64,000 bases of DNA from Neoscytalidium dimidiatum (taxonomy: Eukaryota; Ascomycota; Dothideomycetes; Botryosphaeriales; Botryosphaeriaceae): NCBI GenBank assembly GCA_037367355.1, contig CM074702.1, positions 2,999,175-3,063,174 on the forward strand. Direction: 5' to 3'. Numbering within the stretch: position 1 is the stretch's first letter; every line of letters begins with the position of its first letter. The notes below the pieces were generated by a model that saw nothing but the letters and a program-made list of their open reading frames with translations, was not told the DNA's origin and ran no database searches. Both the position numbers and the translations under genes were made by a program. Below, one piece after another: positions 52,750 to 63,881 of this stretch.

Positions 52750-55700
52750 ATGACCTCTTTATTCTGCCACGAGCCAGTCTGGATATTGGATGACTTCTCG
52801 ATATGTTTCCAGAGGAAGTAAGGAGGAAGATTACCAGAATGGTCATTCGCCCAGCTGACCAATCCTCTTGCAGGTACTTGCAAAGTCTGATCCCTCTCAC
52901 TGCTTGCGCGATTTCCGCAGTTTCCATGCTCTTCATGTGCCTGCAGCGTAGGAAAATAAACTACGACGAAGCAGAACAGTACAGGTCCCTTGCATCAGAC
53001 GATGACCATGAAACTGTGCGACACTATTCTACAGAGGAAGAATACGAGATGGATGCATATCCGCCGGATACGGAACCAGACGAGGAGGGTGTGCTGGTGG
53101 CAGACCATACCGGTGGCCCTTACCAAATTTCCGCAAGAAAGCGATCAACGATCAAATCTCGAACGGTAATCCGGATGATCGAGATAATGTTGCTGATGGC
53201 AGGGGTCATGCTCAACACAGCCGCTCTGATAGAAGGCGTATCCCTTGAGAAAGGCTTAATACTGCCAGCAGCGAGCAGTGTTATAGTCTGGATATATCTG
53301 CTATTGCTTTGCATTGTTAAGCCTTCATATGCCTTAAACCGATTTCCACGCCTGATGTACCAAACTTTATTTGTCTCTATGGTGGTGTGGCTGACGTCAG
53401 TCTTGATACTGCGCTCCCATCTCATCCATCCAAGGTCGAAGACACTGCAATTATTCGCTACCGGAAATGTGGTACTCTTATCTATTGTTATCTTGGTTCC
53501 GCTCATGAGGGGAGCAGAATCTTCATCTTACAGCCTCAGTCAGAAACAGCCGCTGCCATCTCCGGAGTCGAAAGCCAGTATTCTCTCAATGGCAACATTC
53601 TCCTGGGTAAACGGAATCATCTGGACCGGTTATAACACCGTCCTTCAAGAGGACGATTTATGGGACTTAGATCCGAAGGACAAAACAACGAACGTCATTC
53701 CGCGATACAAGCTCAAGACCAGGACATCGTCTCTGATAAGGCACCTCATGTTCCATTTTCGCGCGGACCTCCTTCGCCAAGCACTTTGGGCAGGTACTGC
53801 AGCGTTTCTCACATTCTTCCCCACGATTCTGCTCCGATGTATCTTGGAATACATCGAAAAAGCGGAGAGTTCCTCGGAGAACAATGCGTGGTCTCTGGTC
53901 CTCTTGCTTTTCCTATCTGGACTTTCCCTCACTATCACAGAAGGCCAGGCCTTCTGGATCGGTCGTAAGACATGCATTCGGATCCGCTCGATTCTGATAT
54001 CAGAGATTTACGATAAAGCCCTGAACCGCAAAACGGCTGTTTTCGAATACGATGGCTCCAAAAAACATGCAGACGCGCGATTGCGGATCTCAGGAATTCG
54101 TGATCTCGTAGCCAGGATCCGCAGAATACGACGAGATAAACTCCCAACGGCGAAGGGAAGCCTCCGGGACACTGAAGGATCTTTGATAAATCTTATGGCT
54201 GTTGACTCGTTTAAAGTGGGTGAGGCAAGCGCCTATATCCATTACTTAATCGCCAGTACGCCAATTCAGATTACCACAGCAAGCGTTCTGCTGTACCAAT
54301 TGCTTGGATTCAGCGCTTTGGCAGGCATCGGCAGCATGATTATTCTGCTCCCTGTCAATGCTTACATATCAAACCGATTTGCGCAGATGCAGAAAAGAGT
54401 TTTATCGGAGACCGATTGTCGAATGCATGCGACGAATGAGCTCTTAACAAACATACGCATCATCAAGCTCTTTGCATGGGAAGAGCCATTCAAGGACCCG
54501 GTTACGCGCAGACGTTCCGCGGAGTTGGCATACTTACGCAAGAAATATCTATTCTGGACAATTCTGACTACACTGTCCTCTGGAACGCCTTCTATCATTG
54601 CACTGTTGTCTTTCTCGGTGCATACTCTGATTCAAAAGAGGACACTGACACCTTCCGTGGCGTTTCCAGCATTATCTTTACTTCAGATTCTCAAAATACC
54701 TCTGGACCAGCTTGCTGATACCTTTGCCATGGTACTTGAGGCAAAGGTGTCCTTGAATCGTATCGAACAATTTCTGAACGGCCCAGGGACTGGAAAGCAC
54801 GGTCAACTGAGCTATGCTGCCGATGCTGAGGGGTATCCAGTTATCGGGTTTAGTCGTGCCTCTTTCACCTGGGGAGAGGTACCTGGCAAGGGGGCTGCTT
54901 TTGCGACGTCCTTTAGCCTTGTAAATCTGAATTTCCAGTTCCGAACTGGAGACTTGAATCTCGTAATCGGCCCAACCGGGAGCGGCAAGACTTCGCTTTT
55001 GATGGCACTTTTGGGGGAAATGACACCGCTCCATGGGAAAGTATACTTACCTGAAAGAGATCGCATGTTGGACGAAAGCCGTCATTTTTCCCAGGGTATT
55101 GCATACTGCGCACAACAAGCCTGGTTGTTTAACGGAACAGTGAAGCAGAATATAGTTTTCTCGAGTTCATGGGACAAGACGCGCTACAACCAAGTCCTTG
55201 CAGCTTGTTGCCTTGACAAGGATATCGAACTTCTTCACTCTGGATCTGAGACGATGGTTGGACAGAAGGGCATGGCGCTTTCAGGCGGACAACGACAACG
55301 CATTTCCCTTGCTCGAGCCTTGTACTCCAACGCCACACACCTGATCCTGGATGATGTGCTCAGCGCAGTAGATTCGAATACAGCCAGAACAATTGTCGAA
55401 CGAGCGCTCACCGGCCCTCTTTCAAGAGGTAGAACCCGGGTTCTTGTTACTCATAACGTGCCCTTGTTGTTGTCTCATAGCCAATACGTTGTGGCAATGG
55501 AAAATGGGCATGTGTCTGTGGCCGGTAACACTGAGGATGTCATTTCACAAATCCAACTGAACAACCGTTCAATCGCTGTCGAAAAAGGACGTACAGGTCT
55601 GTTGACGGAGGATCTGGAGCAACAATCAACTAGATCTTCAGACGAGAAAAATACTGAGGACCAGTACAACCCTGCGAGACTTCCGGACGGAGGCTTCCTC

Positions 55701-57476
55701 AATACATCTGCGAATGGCAAGCGGAGTAGTCGCCACCGTGAAGACACGACTAAATACATGCTCTTCTACCTGAGGTCGATGGGTCATTGGCACTTCTGGC
55801 TCACCATAATTGCACTTTTCATTCTGCAACAAATATTTTCGGTTGGATCAAACTTCTGGATCAGGCATTGGTCTATGCAACATGACGTCCCGGAGATGGC
55901 CCATTCCGCATCCTACTTCGTCACTGTATATGGCGTCTTAGTTCTATCCTTCCTGGCATTCACATTCCTCCGACGAGGCGTCCTTCTCGAAGGGTCTTTG
56001 GTAGCATCAGAAACACTACACTCTCGACTGCTGGCGACAGTAGCTCGAGCAAAGTTTTCATTCTTCGATGCCACCCCTATAGGCCAGATTTTGAACCGTA
56101 TGTCAAAAGATGTGGAACAGCTTGATCAGGAGATTGCACCAGTCACCGGAGACATCATGCACGGCGTATGTAGCATCCTGACAATTATCGTTGTCATCAC
56201 ATCCGTTGTGCCTTCGTTCCTGATACCTGCATTTTTCATATCAGCAGCATACTGCTTGATTGGCCCCTTTTACGTCAAAACGTCTCGGGACTTGAAGCGT
56301 CTGGAGGCGGTCAAACGAAGCCCCTTATTTCAGCAACTAAGTGAGACAGTTTCGGGGGTGGTGACGATCAGGGCGTACGGCGACGAAGGACTCTTCTATC
56401 AAAGAATGCTTGATATGATCGACGCTCATAGTCGCCCATATTCCCTCCTCTGGGCGTCAAATCGGTGGCTCGGCTTCCGCCTTGACATTGTGGGCGCTCT
56501 TGTCTCGTTCCTCACCGGGTTCATTGTGGTTCTTTATGGCCGGATCATCGATGCCGGAGCGGCCGGCCTGGTCCTGGTCTACGCCATTTCTTTCACGGAG
56601 AATGTCTTGTGGCTTGTTCGTCAGTACGCAAAAAACGAGCAGAATTCGAATGCCGTAGAACGCATACAGGAATACTGCAATATTGATCAGGAGCCAGAAT
56701 CGCCTTCAGATCCCTCAACTCCACGAGGCTGGCCCATTCAAGGGTCAGTCGAGTTCATCAACTTCTCCGCAAGCTATGACAAAGCTCATGCGCCTACCTT
56801 AAGGAACCTGACGTTCTACATCAAACCTTACCAGAGGGTTGCCATTGTGGGACGCACAGGATCTGGGAAAAGTTCCTTGGCTATGGCACTGGTGCGAGCA
56901 CTGGAAGCAGACTCGGGGAAAATCCTTGTCGACGGCATGGATATAAGTCGCATTAATCTCCACGCACTGCGTAGGTCCATTGCCGTCGTCCCGCAGGACC
57001 CCAGTCTCTTCTCGGGCACAATTCGGTCAAACATTGATCCCCTTGGCCAGTGTTCTGACGAAGATATTCTGACTAGTCTCCGCAAAGTACATCTCCTCGA
57101 TCGGCTGAGCGCGAATCGTACTGATGAGCTACGGGCCGACGAGTCTAACGCCGCGGATGTCCGTGACCTAATCAGCATTCTATCATCGCCTGTGTCGGCC
57201 GAGAATCCGGCTTTCTCTCAAGGTCAGAGACAGCTTCTATGTCTGGCGCGTGCTCTCCTACAAGGTTCCAAAATTTTGCTGCTGGACGAGGCTACCGCCA
57301 GCATTGACTACGCCACAGACGCTCTCATCCAGAGAACAATTCGAGAGCTGGAAGGTGTCACCATCATCGCAATCACGCATCGGCTGAGAAGTATCAATGA
57401 CTTTGACCAAGTCATCACATTGGATAAAGGAGAGGTCATTGGTGTTGAGGGACCGCGTGCCGTCCAGGTAGTGTAA
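52750..57476 (+). CDS. ABCC/MRP-type multidrug ABC transporter
   Basis: A full-length ATP-driven exporter or vacuolar sequestration pump for anionic or conjugated metabolites. Two exons, 52750-52817 and 52874-57476; 1556 aa. The first exon gives MTSLFCHEPVWILDDFSICF, the conserved ABCC opening, and joins to KYLQSLIPLTAC; starting at 52803 would lose it. Layout is TMD0 with about five helices, TMD1, NBD1, TMD2, NBD2. NBD1 has GPTGSGKTS (about residue 721), signature LSGGQRQRISLARAL (about 824) and LILDDVLSAVD, whose Asp after DD is usual for ABCC NBD1. NBD2 has GRTGSGKSS (about 1348), the atypical signature FSQGQRQLLCLARALL and LLLDEATASID. It probably exports the cluster product or gives self-protection. 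Only one intron, unlike the intron-rich neighbours. Confidence 0.95.
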
Positions 57477-57971
57477 CTAGATCGTCATCGTTTATTGAAA
57501 TAAGATCTGGGCAATGCTTACCTTCCATTGGGGTACTCTTCATGTGGGCTAGCGAGCTATCTGAAACGGGACCTTACATGCTCGAGGCGTGATCAATCTC
57601 GAAGCGAATGGCAGCCAATTTGCTGTTATTGACCCAATGACTATGAACAGGCTACTGAAAGTGGTTAGACAGCAACTAATTAGATAATTTCAACGTGTGC
57701 TTTCAAGTTCAAAGCTTCAGGGTTAATATAAATTCTAATAGTAATTGAAATATAACCCTGCTTCAATTCAGGTACGAACGATAAAGAACCGGTGTCTATA
57801 TCTAAAGAGGAGATGTATGCATTGTTTACACTTCGCGCCAGCTGCAGTTGACATAATCTGTCGTTCGAGTGACACTGATACGCTGGTCGATATTGGTTCG
57901 ACGCTCATGATGCTCGGCAACGGAGGCCTTGCATCTCGTTGTTGGCCGTCTGCTGCAGCCTCTTCTGGTGT
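57477..57971. other. Convergent intergenic region
   Basis: 495 bp, AT-rich around 57660-57780, between the stops of the ABC transporter and the FAD monooxygenase. Short frames overlap the latter's last exon. Nothing supported. Confidence 0.5.
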
Positions 57972-59566
57972 CTACATCCAGTCACCCTGAAGATGCAAGT
58001 GATCATGCTCCTTCTGACGTCGCAGTATTTCAGCACAGGTCCATGGCTGATATATGAAGCCTGGGGGAGTATTGGTATTCTTGAACGGCACATTGTTCCG
58101 CAAGCTTTCGAGGCACTTCTCAAAGTTTTCCCGGGCATACGATTCCGGATCGTGGTCACCAACCCACTTCCCCGGCCCAGACAAGATCAGAATTTGGGGG
58201 TTCTCGGCAATCGCTTCCCAGTCAGTGTCATGATTGATCTGACGATGAACGACGCCCATTAGCTGGGCACACGAAGCTCTCTCGTAACTAGAGGAAACAC
58301 GTTAGCGCACTGTACGATGAAGGTAGAATTCGAGCGGAGAAGCTTACCGGAGCACATTATAGACATCAAGCGCTTCCTTTATCGAAGCACCGGCATCGAC
58401 TCCCAAGCGCAACGCTGCCGCAAGTGTCACGGCATCCTCCATTGCCTGCGTCGCTCCGTTGGCGGAAGTGGGCAGGAAGGGATGCGCACTGTCGCCGCAC
58501 TGGACAATGCGGCCACCGCGAGAGACCCATCTCGGCTCAGGATCGCGAAATAGGAGGAGCCAGTCGTTGACCGAGGCGTCCGGCGTGTTGCGAATCAGAG
58601 ACATCAGGGCCGGCGACCAGTCGGGGTTGCGCTCCAAGAGCTGCTCTGCCACGACCTTGCCATCAATCGTGGCGGACCATGACTCGGAAGAGGTGTTCGC
58701 GTTTTCCTGTTATGAGAGAGAAGTATCCTGTCAGACTCGTGGCCGGATAATGAGGGATACGACTCTGAACTCACGGGATGATGGACGGACCAGCAGATGG
58801 TGTCGCCATCAGAGAACACGATGGCGTGCATGCCGGGCCCGTTGAACCATTTCATGTACGGCTTATCCTTAGACGTGCCAAAATGCTTGCGCAGGGTAGG
58901 GTCGCGCTCGAACACGAGGCTGGCAGGGACGGAAGTCCGATAGATAGCTGCACCGCTGCTGATGGTGTCGTGCTTGACGTCCACGACCGCGCTCCACGAT
59001 CGTGAGTGTACGCCGTCGCACGCGGCTACGATGTCTGCGGTGACCCGTTCGCCGCTCGGCATTTCGACCCCTCCACAGCTGCTCTCCTCGAAGTAGCCCG
59101 TGACCTTCTGGTTGTACCGAATGGGTATGCCTTGCCGTACGACGGCCTCCTCGAGCATCTCCATCAGGTGCCGTCGCAGCACCGGACGACCTACCGTGCG
59201 CTTGAGGGGGAAGGGCCCGATCATAAGCTCGCCCGTATGCCGACTATAGTAGGCGTCTGGCCGGCAGCTCTGCTCCAGCCAGCGACGGTTGATCAGTGGC
59301 CAGTACTCGAAGGCCCGGGTGGCACTTTCTCCGACGACGATGAAATCGCCTACGATGCGATAAATTATTTGATTTATCCTTTGTATGCATGGCCGTCGGA
59401 AAAGCATACCTGCAGACTCGACCTTTTCCCTTCTCTCCAGAACTGTGGGGGAAATACCCATCCGCTTGCATTCGAGAGCAAGGAGGAGCCCAGCGATTCC
59501 GGCCCCAACAATAAGAATTTCGAGGTTGGTTGACGGTCGCTGGTCGATCGGCTCGGGTACATTCAT
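57972..59566 (-). CDS. FAD-dependent aromatic hydroxylase (PHBH-fold, salicylate-hydroxylase-like)
   Basis: A group A flavoprotein monooxygenase using NAD(P)H and O2 to hydroxylate, often an aromatic or enol substrate. Four exons: 59410-59566, 58775-59349, 58348-58706 and 57972-58287; 468 aa. FAD motifs are intact: NLEILIVGAGIAGLLLALEC (G21, G23, G26), VEMPSGERVTADIVAACDGVHSR (the DG motif) and VQCGDSAHPFLPTSANGATQAMED (the GD motif). The substrate-side helix and the C-terminal QINHDTDW tail are also family-like. No signal or membrane anchor at the N-terminus. Each intron is needed and in phase: VESA-GDFIVVGE, VHHP-ENANTSSES, NVL-RYERASC. Divergent from the questin-oxidase-like gene with a 419 bp promoter that holds a palindrome. 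Confidence 0.92.
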
Positions 59567-59985
59567 GGCGGATAGAGACTGGGTTGTCAGTGATGAAGCA
59601 AGTACTCTCCCTTAGTCGGCGATTCGACCCTTTTTCAAGTGCAGTTTTCAATAGGAGAACGCCAGCTCTTGCTCTGATGTCACTGCTGACCGAGCCCCAT
59701 ATTAAAGCAGTCTGCCAGGGCAATTCGGAATATTCAATTACTCCGAAACAATTAGCAGACCATTCGTATTGATTGCTCGGATGCCATCGGACGAACTTTG
59801 CAACTCCGTGCCCCGATGTGGATCTGTGCTTTCAGCCGTCCGTTTTTTCTTGAAGCCGTCCCGTGATTATAAATGTAGCCCTCGCGGTCCACATTGCAGA
59901 TCCCACCTTGTTTTTCACCGTTATATGAAGTCACAATCGCACAGAAATTTTCCAGTTCCTAGTGCGCAGATCACCCCAGACGATT
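59567..59985. other. Divergent promoter, FAD monooxygenase / questin-oxidase-like gene
   Basis: 419 bp between the two starts. Contains the perfect inverted repeat described at 59724-59747 and, 30 bp on, two CGG triplets spaced by seven bases (59778-59790). Probably the shared control region. Confidence 0.5.
59724..59747. promoter_or_regulatory. Inverted repeat TTCGGA-N12-TCCGAA, candidate Zn2Cys6 operator
   Basis: A perfect 6-bp inverted repeat with a 12-bp AT-rich spacer lies about 160 bp from the FAD monooxygenase start and 240 bp from the questin-oxidase-like start. CGG triplets in inverted orientation are the classic half-sites of dimeric zinc-cluster factors. The regulator could be the truncated factor at the telomere in its original, intact form. 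Confidence 0.5.
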
Positions 59986-61549
59986 ATGGATTCAGCAACT
60001 GATGTCCAGCTTCGCGGACCCGCTTCTGACGCCGACTCTGCGTGGAAGGCAGTGAAAGCCCTCCTGCAGAAAAATCACGAATGCTATCATATCTACTTTC
60101 AAGAGCATGACGGTGTGCTTCTGCACGTACGCCAATTTATATACATCTCTACACCACAGCGGGAACCTGTTCTGACACCTCCTAGAACCATCTCGCACAT
60201 CATGCATTGACTCTGTATTCTCTTGGTGCAACCCCAGAAATAATAGAGAGCCGCTTTGTAGATCATACAGGCTACCAGCAAGAGAAACCAACAGTGGACT
60301 GGGAAGTCGTCAGTGAATTGGCGAGCGCCTCTGAATTCAATCGTTATCTCGGCAAGCCACAACAATACAGCAACTTTCTCGAGTTCTTCAAGCTGAAGAT
60401 GCGCAAGAATGGATACGAGGAGACAACTCGCTGCTTTCTATTCTCCGATAGCGACATCTCCACAGAGGTGTTCTCGCGGATGGTTACAGGTACGGAACTT
60501 ACATCTGTTGGTCCGGAAAGTCGTCACGCTGGGCTGACATGCGACGAGGTTTCATCCACCCGCTCATCCAGACGGGTTTTGGCATTGAATTCGACATGCC
60601 ATTGCTCGTATGAGAGGGTCTCGCAATGGCCTGCACGCAGCATGACACCGATATAATGTCTGTAATGCTCGAGATAGAGGCAGCCGTATCCCGGCAACAG
60701 GACCATCTCAGCCTGGTCGAGGTCTTTGACCTCTGCGCCGCCAACCGGGAGATGCTGTTCGATGGCATTCCCCACGATCACCTCCACTTTCTGGGCGCAC
60801 AAGGTGTCCTCGGTATTAAGAGAGACAGGATCGTCGACCTCGCCAGCCGTTACGTCGTGCGCGAGGACGAAATTGAGCTTCGCGCCGCAGAGCTATGTAA
60901 CGCCACCTATATGCCTCCCTTCGCTTTCCTTGCCTCGCGGTCAACATCTACCGTTTCCCCGGGCAGTCATACATCAAGACAGGAGCTCATCACTGACTCT
61001 GCTGCGTCCACAGCGTACCTCATGGCCGGCGCGCAGCGCCGCAACAAACAGCCGCGCATGGACTCCTTCCTACTGCATGCAACCAACGCCTCGATCCTCG
61101 TCGCAGCCATCACCCGCCGCACCTGGGTGCCCGCACCGGCCGCAGTTCGCCTGCTGGCATGGTTTGGCCGCTTCTCCGCCGTGCTATACATTGCGATGCG
61201 CTGCCCGACACTCGACCTGGCGCCGATCGGCCTCTACAGGAAGACTTGTAAAGATAAGAAGGACGGCTGGCCATACGCCGTTGCCCGTGCCCTCACCTAC
61301 CGCGATGATGGCCACGGTGCCAAGATCGTGCGAGCGCTGATACATACTCGAAGCATAAGCCGCCCCTTTGAAGGTCGTGCTGAGTTCCGCATGCAAGACA
61401 GGGACTTTGAATCTGCGGCAGTCGCGGCGGTGAAGAGATTTTTGCCGGACGAGAAGGTGTCGCGGGCGGGCACCGATCAGGCGGAGGCATGGGTGCGGTT
61501 TGCAGGGCTAGATGAGGCATGGGAACGGGTGCAAACGAGGTGTATGTAG
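59986..61549 (+). pseudogene. Questin-oxidase-like (AflY/GedK family) gene interrupted by one in-frame TGA
   Basis: The intact family performs Baeyer-Villiger-type ring opening of polyketide quinones. Exons: 59986-60126, 60186-60489 and 60549-61549. Family signs are NHLAHHALTLYSLGATPE, HTGYQQEKPTVDW, FIHPLIQTGFGIEFDMP, FDGIPHDHLHFL, YLMAGAQRRNKQPRMDSFLLHATNASI and the late YRDDGHGAKIVRALIHT. At 60611-60613 a TGA falls between MPLLV and EGLAMAC, a region that is continuous in the family; the frame is open on both sides to 61549. A 33-nt intron could remove the stop but would be too short and would delete conserved residues. A frame-neutral 48-nt intron at about 60974-61021 is likely. So this is a gene one codon away from intact: a recent pseudogene, a sequence error, or a readthrough case. 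Confidence 0.8.
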
Positions 61550-61706
61550 GGGCTGTTGGTGATGATGGTGAGGAAGTGATGGCTGCACGAGAGCGGGGAG
61601 AAAGGGCTGACTGGCGGGCGGTGGGTGAACTGAGTATTTAGGCTGTACGCTTTCCTCAAGATGGTTGATTTTTCGGAAACTTTTCCTATGTATAAGACTA
61701 TACATG

Positions 61707-63881
61707 TCATGTCTCCGGGGATGATGTTGTGAATTTTCCATCTTCATCGATTATGGGGAGGAATATCGAGTCGAAAGTGAATGGAAACGAAGTATCCCAG
61801 CCTAGTGTATCTGTGATGACGCGACTGCGTGCCGTGCCCTCAAAAGAATCGAAGGATGGATCAGAGCCCAATCTCGCGCTATAAGATGCGTTGATTGGCT
61901 CACGCGGCGCCGAGATGGCCGTGAGCAATTCGAAGATGGCATGCACATCGAGCTTCCTCCAAGACTTGCCCCGCAGATCTTCCAGTGATCCTGATGCGAG
62001 CACGTAAAAGGTCAGCCACTGTGCAGCATTCAATCAGCATAGCCCGTAAGTGACTTACGGATGAGGATGTCAACAATGGTCCCTGACCGAGAGGTTCGCT
62101 CTAAGCAAAGCATCAAGTGGTCAACCGCATTCAATATCGTCAACTTCGTCGCGCTATCGGAGAGCCCCGCATCCATCAGAGCAAGTATTAGTATGCACGT
62201 CGCAAGCCAGGTGATGGGCAGCATGATGGGATCGGCGGTGGCGAAATGCTCGGGCGACCATGCCTGGTACGACAACACCACCTTGAGCGCGTAGGAGACG
62301 CACGTCTTCCACCTCGCCTCGACGCTGTTGAGATCGCATTGTGAGTCCGTGGGAAGGCTGAGGTTGAGAACTAGCGAGCTGGAACATGAAGTGGCTCCAA
62401 GTCTGAGAGAACTGTCAGCTGCGCGCCATTACGGAATGGAAGACATACATGTGAATCATGTTCAGCGTTTCGAGACGTTTGCGGTGTTCCAATGCAGTCT
62501 TGTCAGACGCGTGGCGGGCCGGCGCGAGGAACCAGGATGGAAGCGCCCTCAGAAGGGAACTCCATCTTTTCCGCAAGCTGCTCAGCCGATGCTGGAGGCC
62601 ATCATGAGAATTTGCCTGGGAGAGCCGGCGCACGGCTGTGAGCTCCCGCGCTATGCTGACTACGAAGAGAAGGGTTGCCTGCATCCTGGCAGCTGTTGAG
62701 CCTTGGCCCTCGAATACCATCCAGATCGCGTCCATCTCGTCGCCCAGACATACTCGTGCGAGTGGTTTTAGCCCTGCGGTTGCGCTGGCCTCTGCGAAAA
62801 CGATGGCGGGCAGGTAAGTGGTAATGCTCGAGTCTTCCACGTCGGGCGGAACGGACGCGACCAGGCTCGAAAACGTATCTAGGCAGTAGATTGCCCACCA
62901 CAGACAGCGGCGCTCTTCAATCTCGAGCTCTGAACCAAGGCTGCCCGTCACGTGTATCGAATCCAGGCGGTCAAGCTGGTGTAGCCCGCAAGTGTACGCC
63001 AGTCGGACCGCCCGGGAACAGTGTTCGGCCGCTTTCCGTGACGGAATGTAGGTGAAGTCGTGGTAGGCCAGCAGGTAGGTGGCTTGGACTTCAGAGATCG
63101 ATACCATGCCGTTGCTTCTGCTGATGGTATCCAGTTCCAAGCTGGCTTCGCGGCTGAAGTTCTGCCCGAGCAATGCAAGATTATCGCTCGCGAACGACAG
63201 TGCTTCATGCCCTCGAGCGTAGCGGGCAGAAAGAGAAAACATGGCGTACAGGAGATATCGCGGGATGCGTCCTGACTGGACGTCGTCGTGGAACTTCTCC
63301 TTACTAAAGATGGCGATTGGCAGGGAGACATGTGTGAAGTAGAGCGAGATCCTAGTATGATGGATGTGAGAGAGCCAGTCGAAAAGTGATTGAGAGATCC
63401 ACACACAGGAGAACTTCGGTATCTGGAGAAAGGAATGTCTCAAGTGGTTGAAAGATTGTGCTTGAGTCGCATCCCGCATCGAGCTGGACGTGTTGTGAGT
63501 GCCGTTCCCATTTAGACGCGTGGGATATCTGCCGTAGTATTGATGCTTCCACATTGCGCTCGACATGAGGCTCCACATCGAAATTAGTTCCGGAAGAGAG
63601 CAGAGGAATGATAGACTGGTCGAGTGCGCTCGAGGAAGAACTTGTTTCATTGCCATCGGGATCGTGTTCTGGAATGAACATTGGCCTAGGAGCCTTCTCG
63701 CCACGGACAGTTGGGTCTAGAAGGCCCTCGATTCGTTCTCGGAGATCGTGAGCGTTTGTAGCGAAGATGATGCATCGTAGATGGAGAGTAGCTTACCGAG
63801 ACGTCGCCGAACGTCGGCAGTATTTCTTTGCCTTGATTCCAGTCGTGGCCCTGGCTTCTTGCGCAACTGGGAATAAGTGCA
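61707..63881 (-). pseudogene. Zn2Cys6 / fungal_trans transcription factor, 5'-truncated by the telomere
   Basis: Probable regulator of the cluster, missing most of its DNA-binding domain. Exons: 63797-63881 (partial), 63490-63737, 62449-63422, 62059-62402 and 61707-61990; 644 aa remain. The first readable codons are CTYSQLRKKPGPRLESRQR: a zinc-cluster sixth Cys followed by the Lys/Arg-rich linker typical of this class. The Cys codon is 63879-63881 and telomere repeats start at 63882. Downstream is a normal fungal_trans domain: SLFDWLSHIH, GRIPRYLLYAMFSLSARYA, FTYIPSRKAAEHCSRAVRLAY, CLWWAIYCLDTFSSLVASVPP and VLSYQAWSPEHF. No stop interrupts it. The intron 63423-63489 and the 63738-63796 acceptor are less certain. 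An internal start (for example the Met in RPMFIPEHD) could still yield a protein without DNA binding. Confidence 0.85.
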
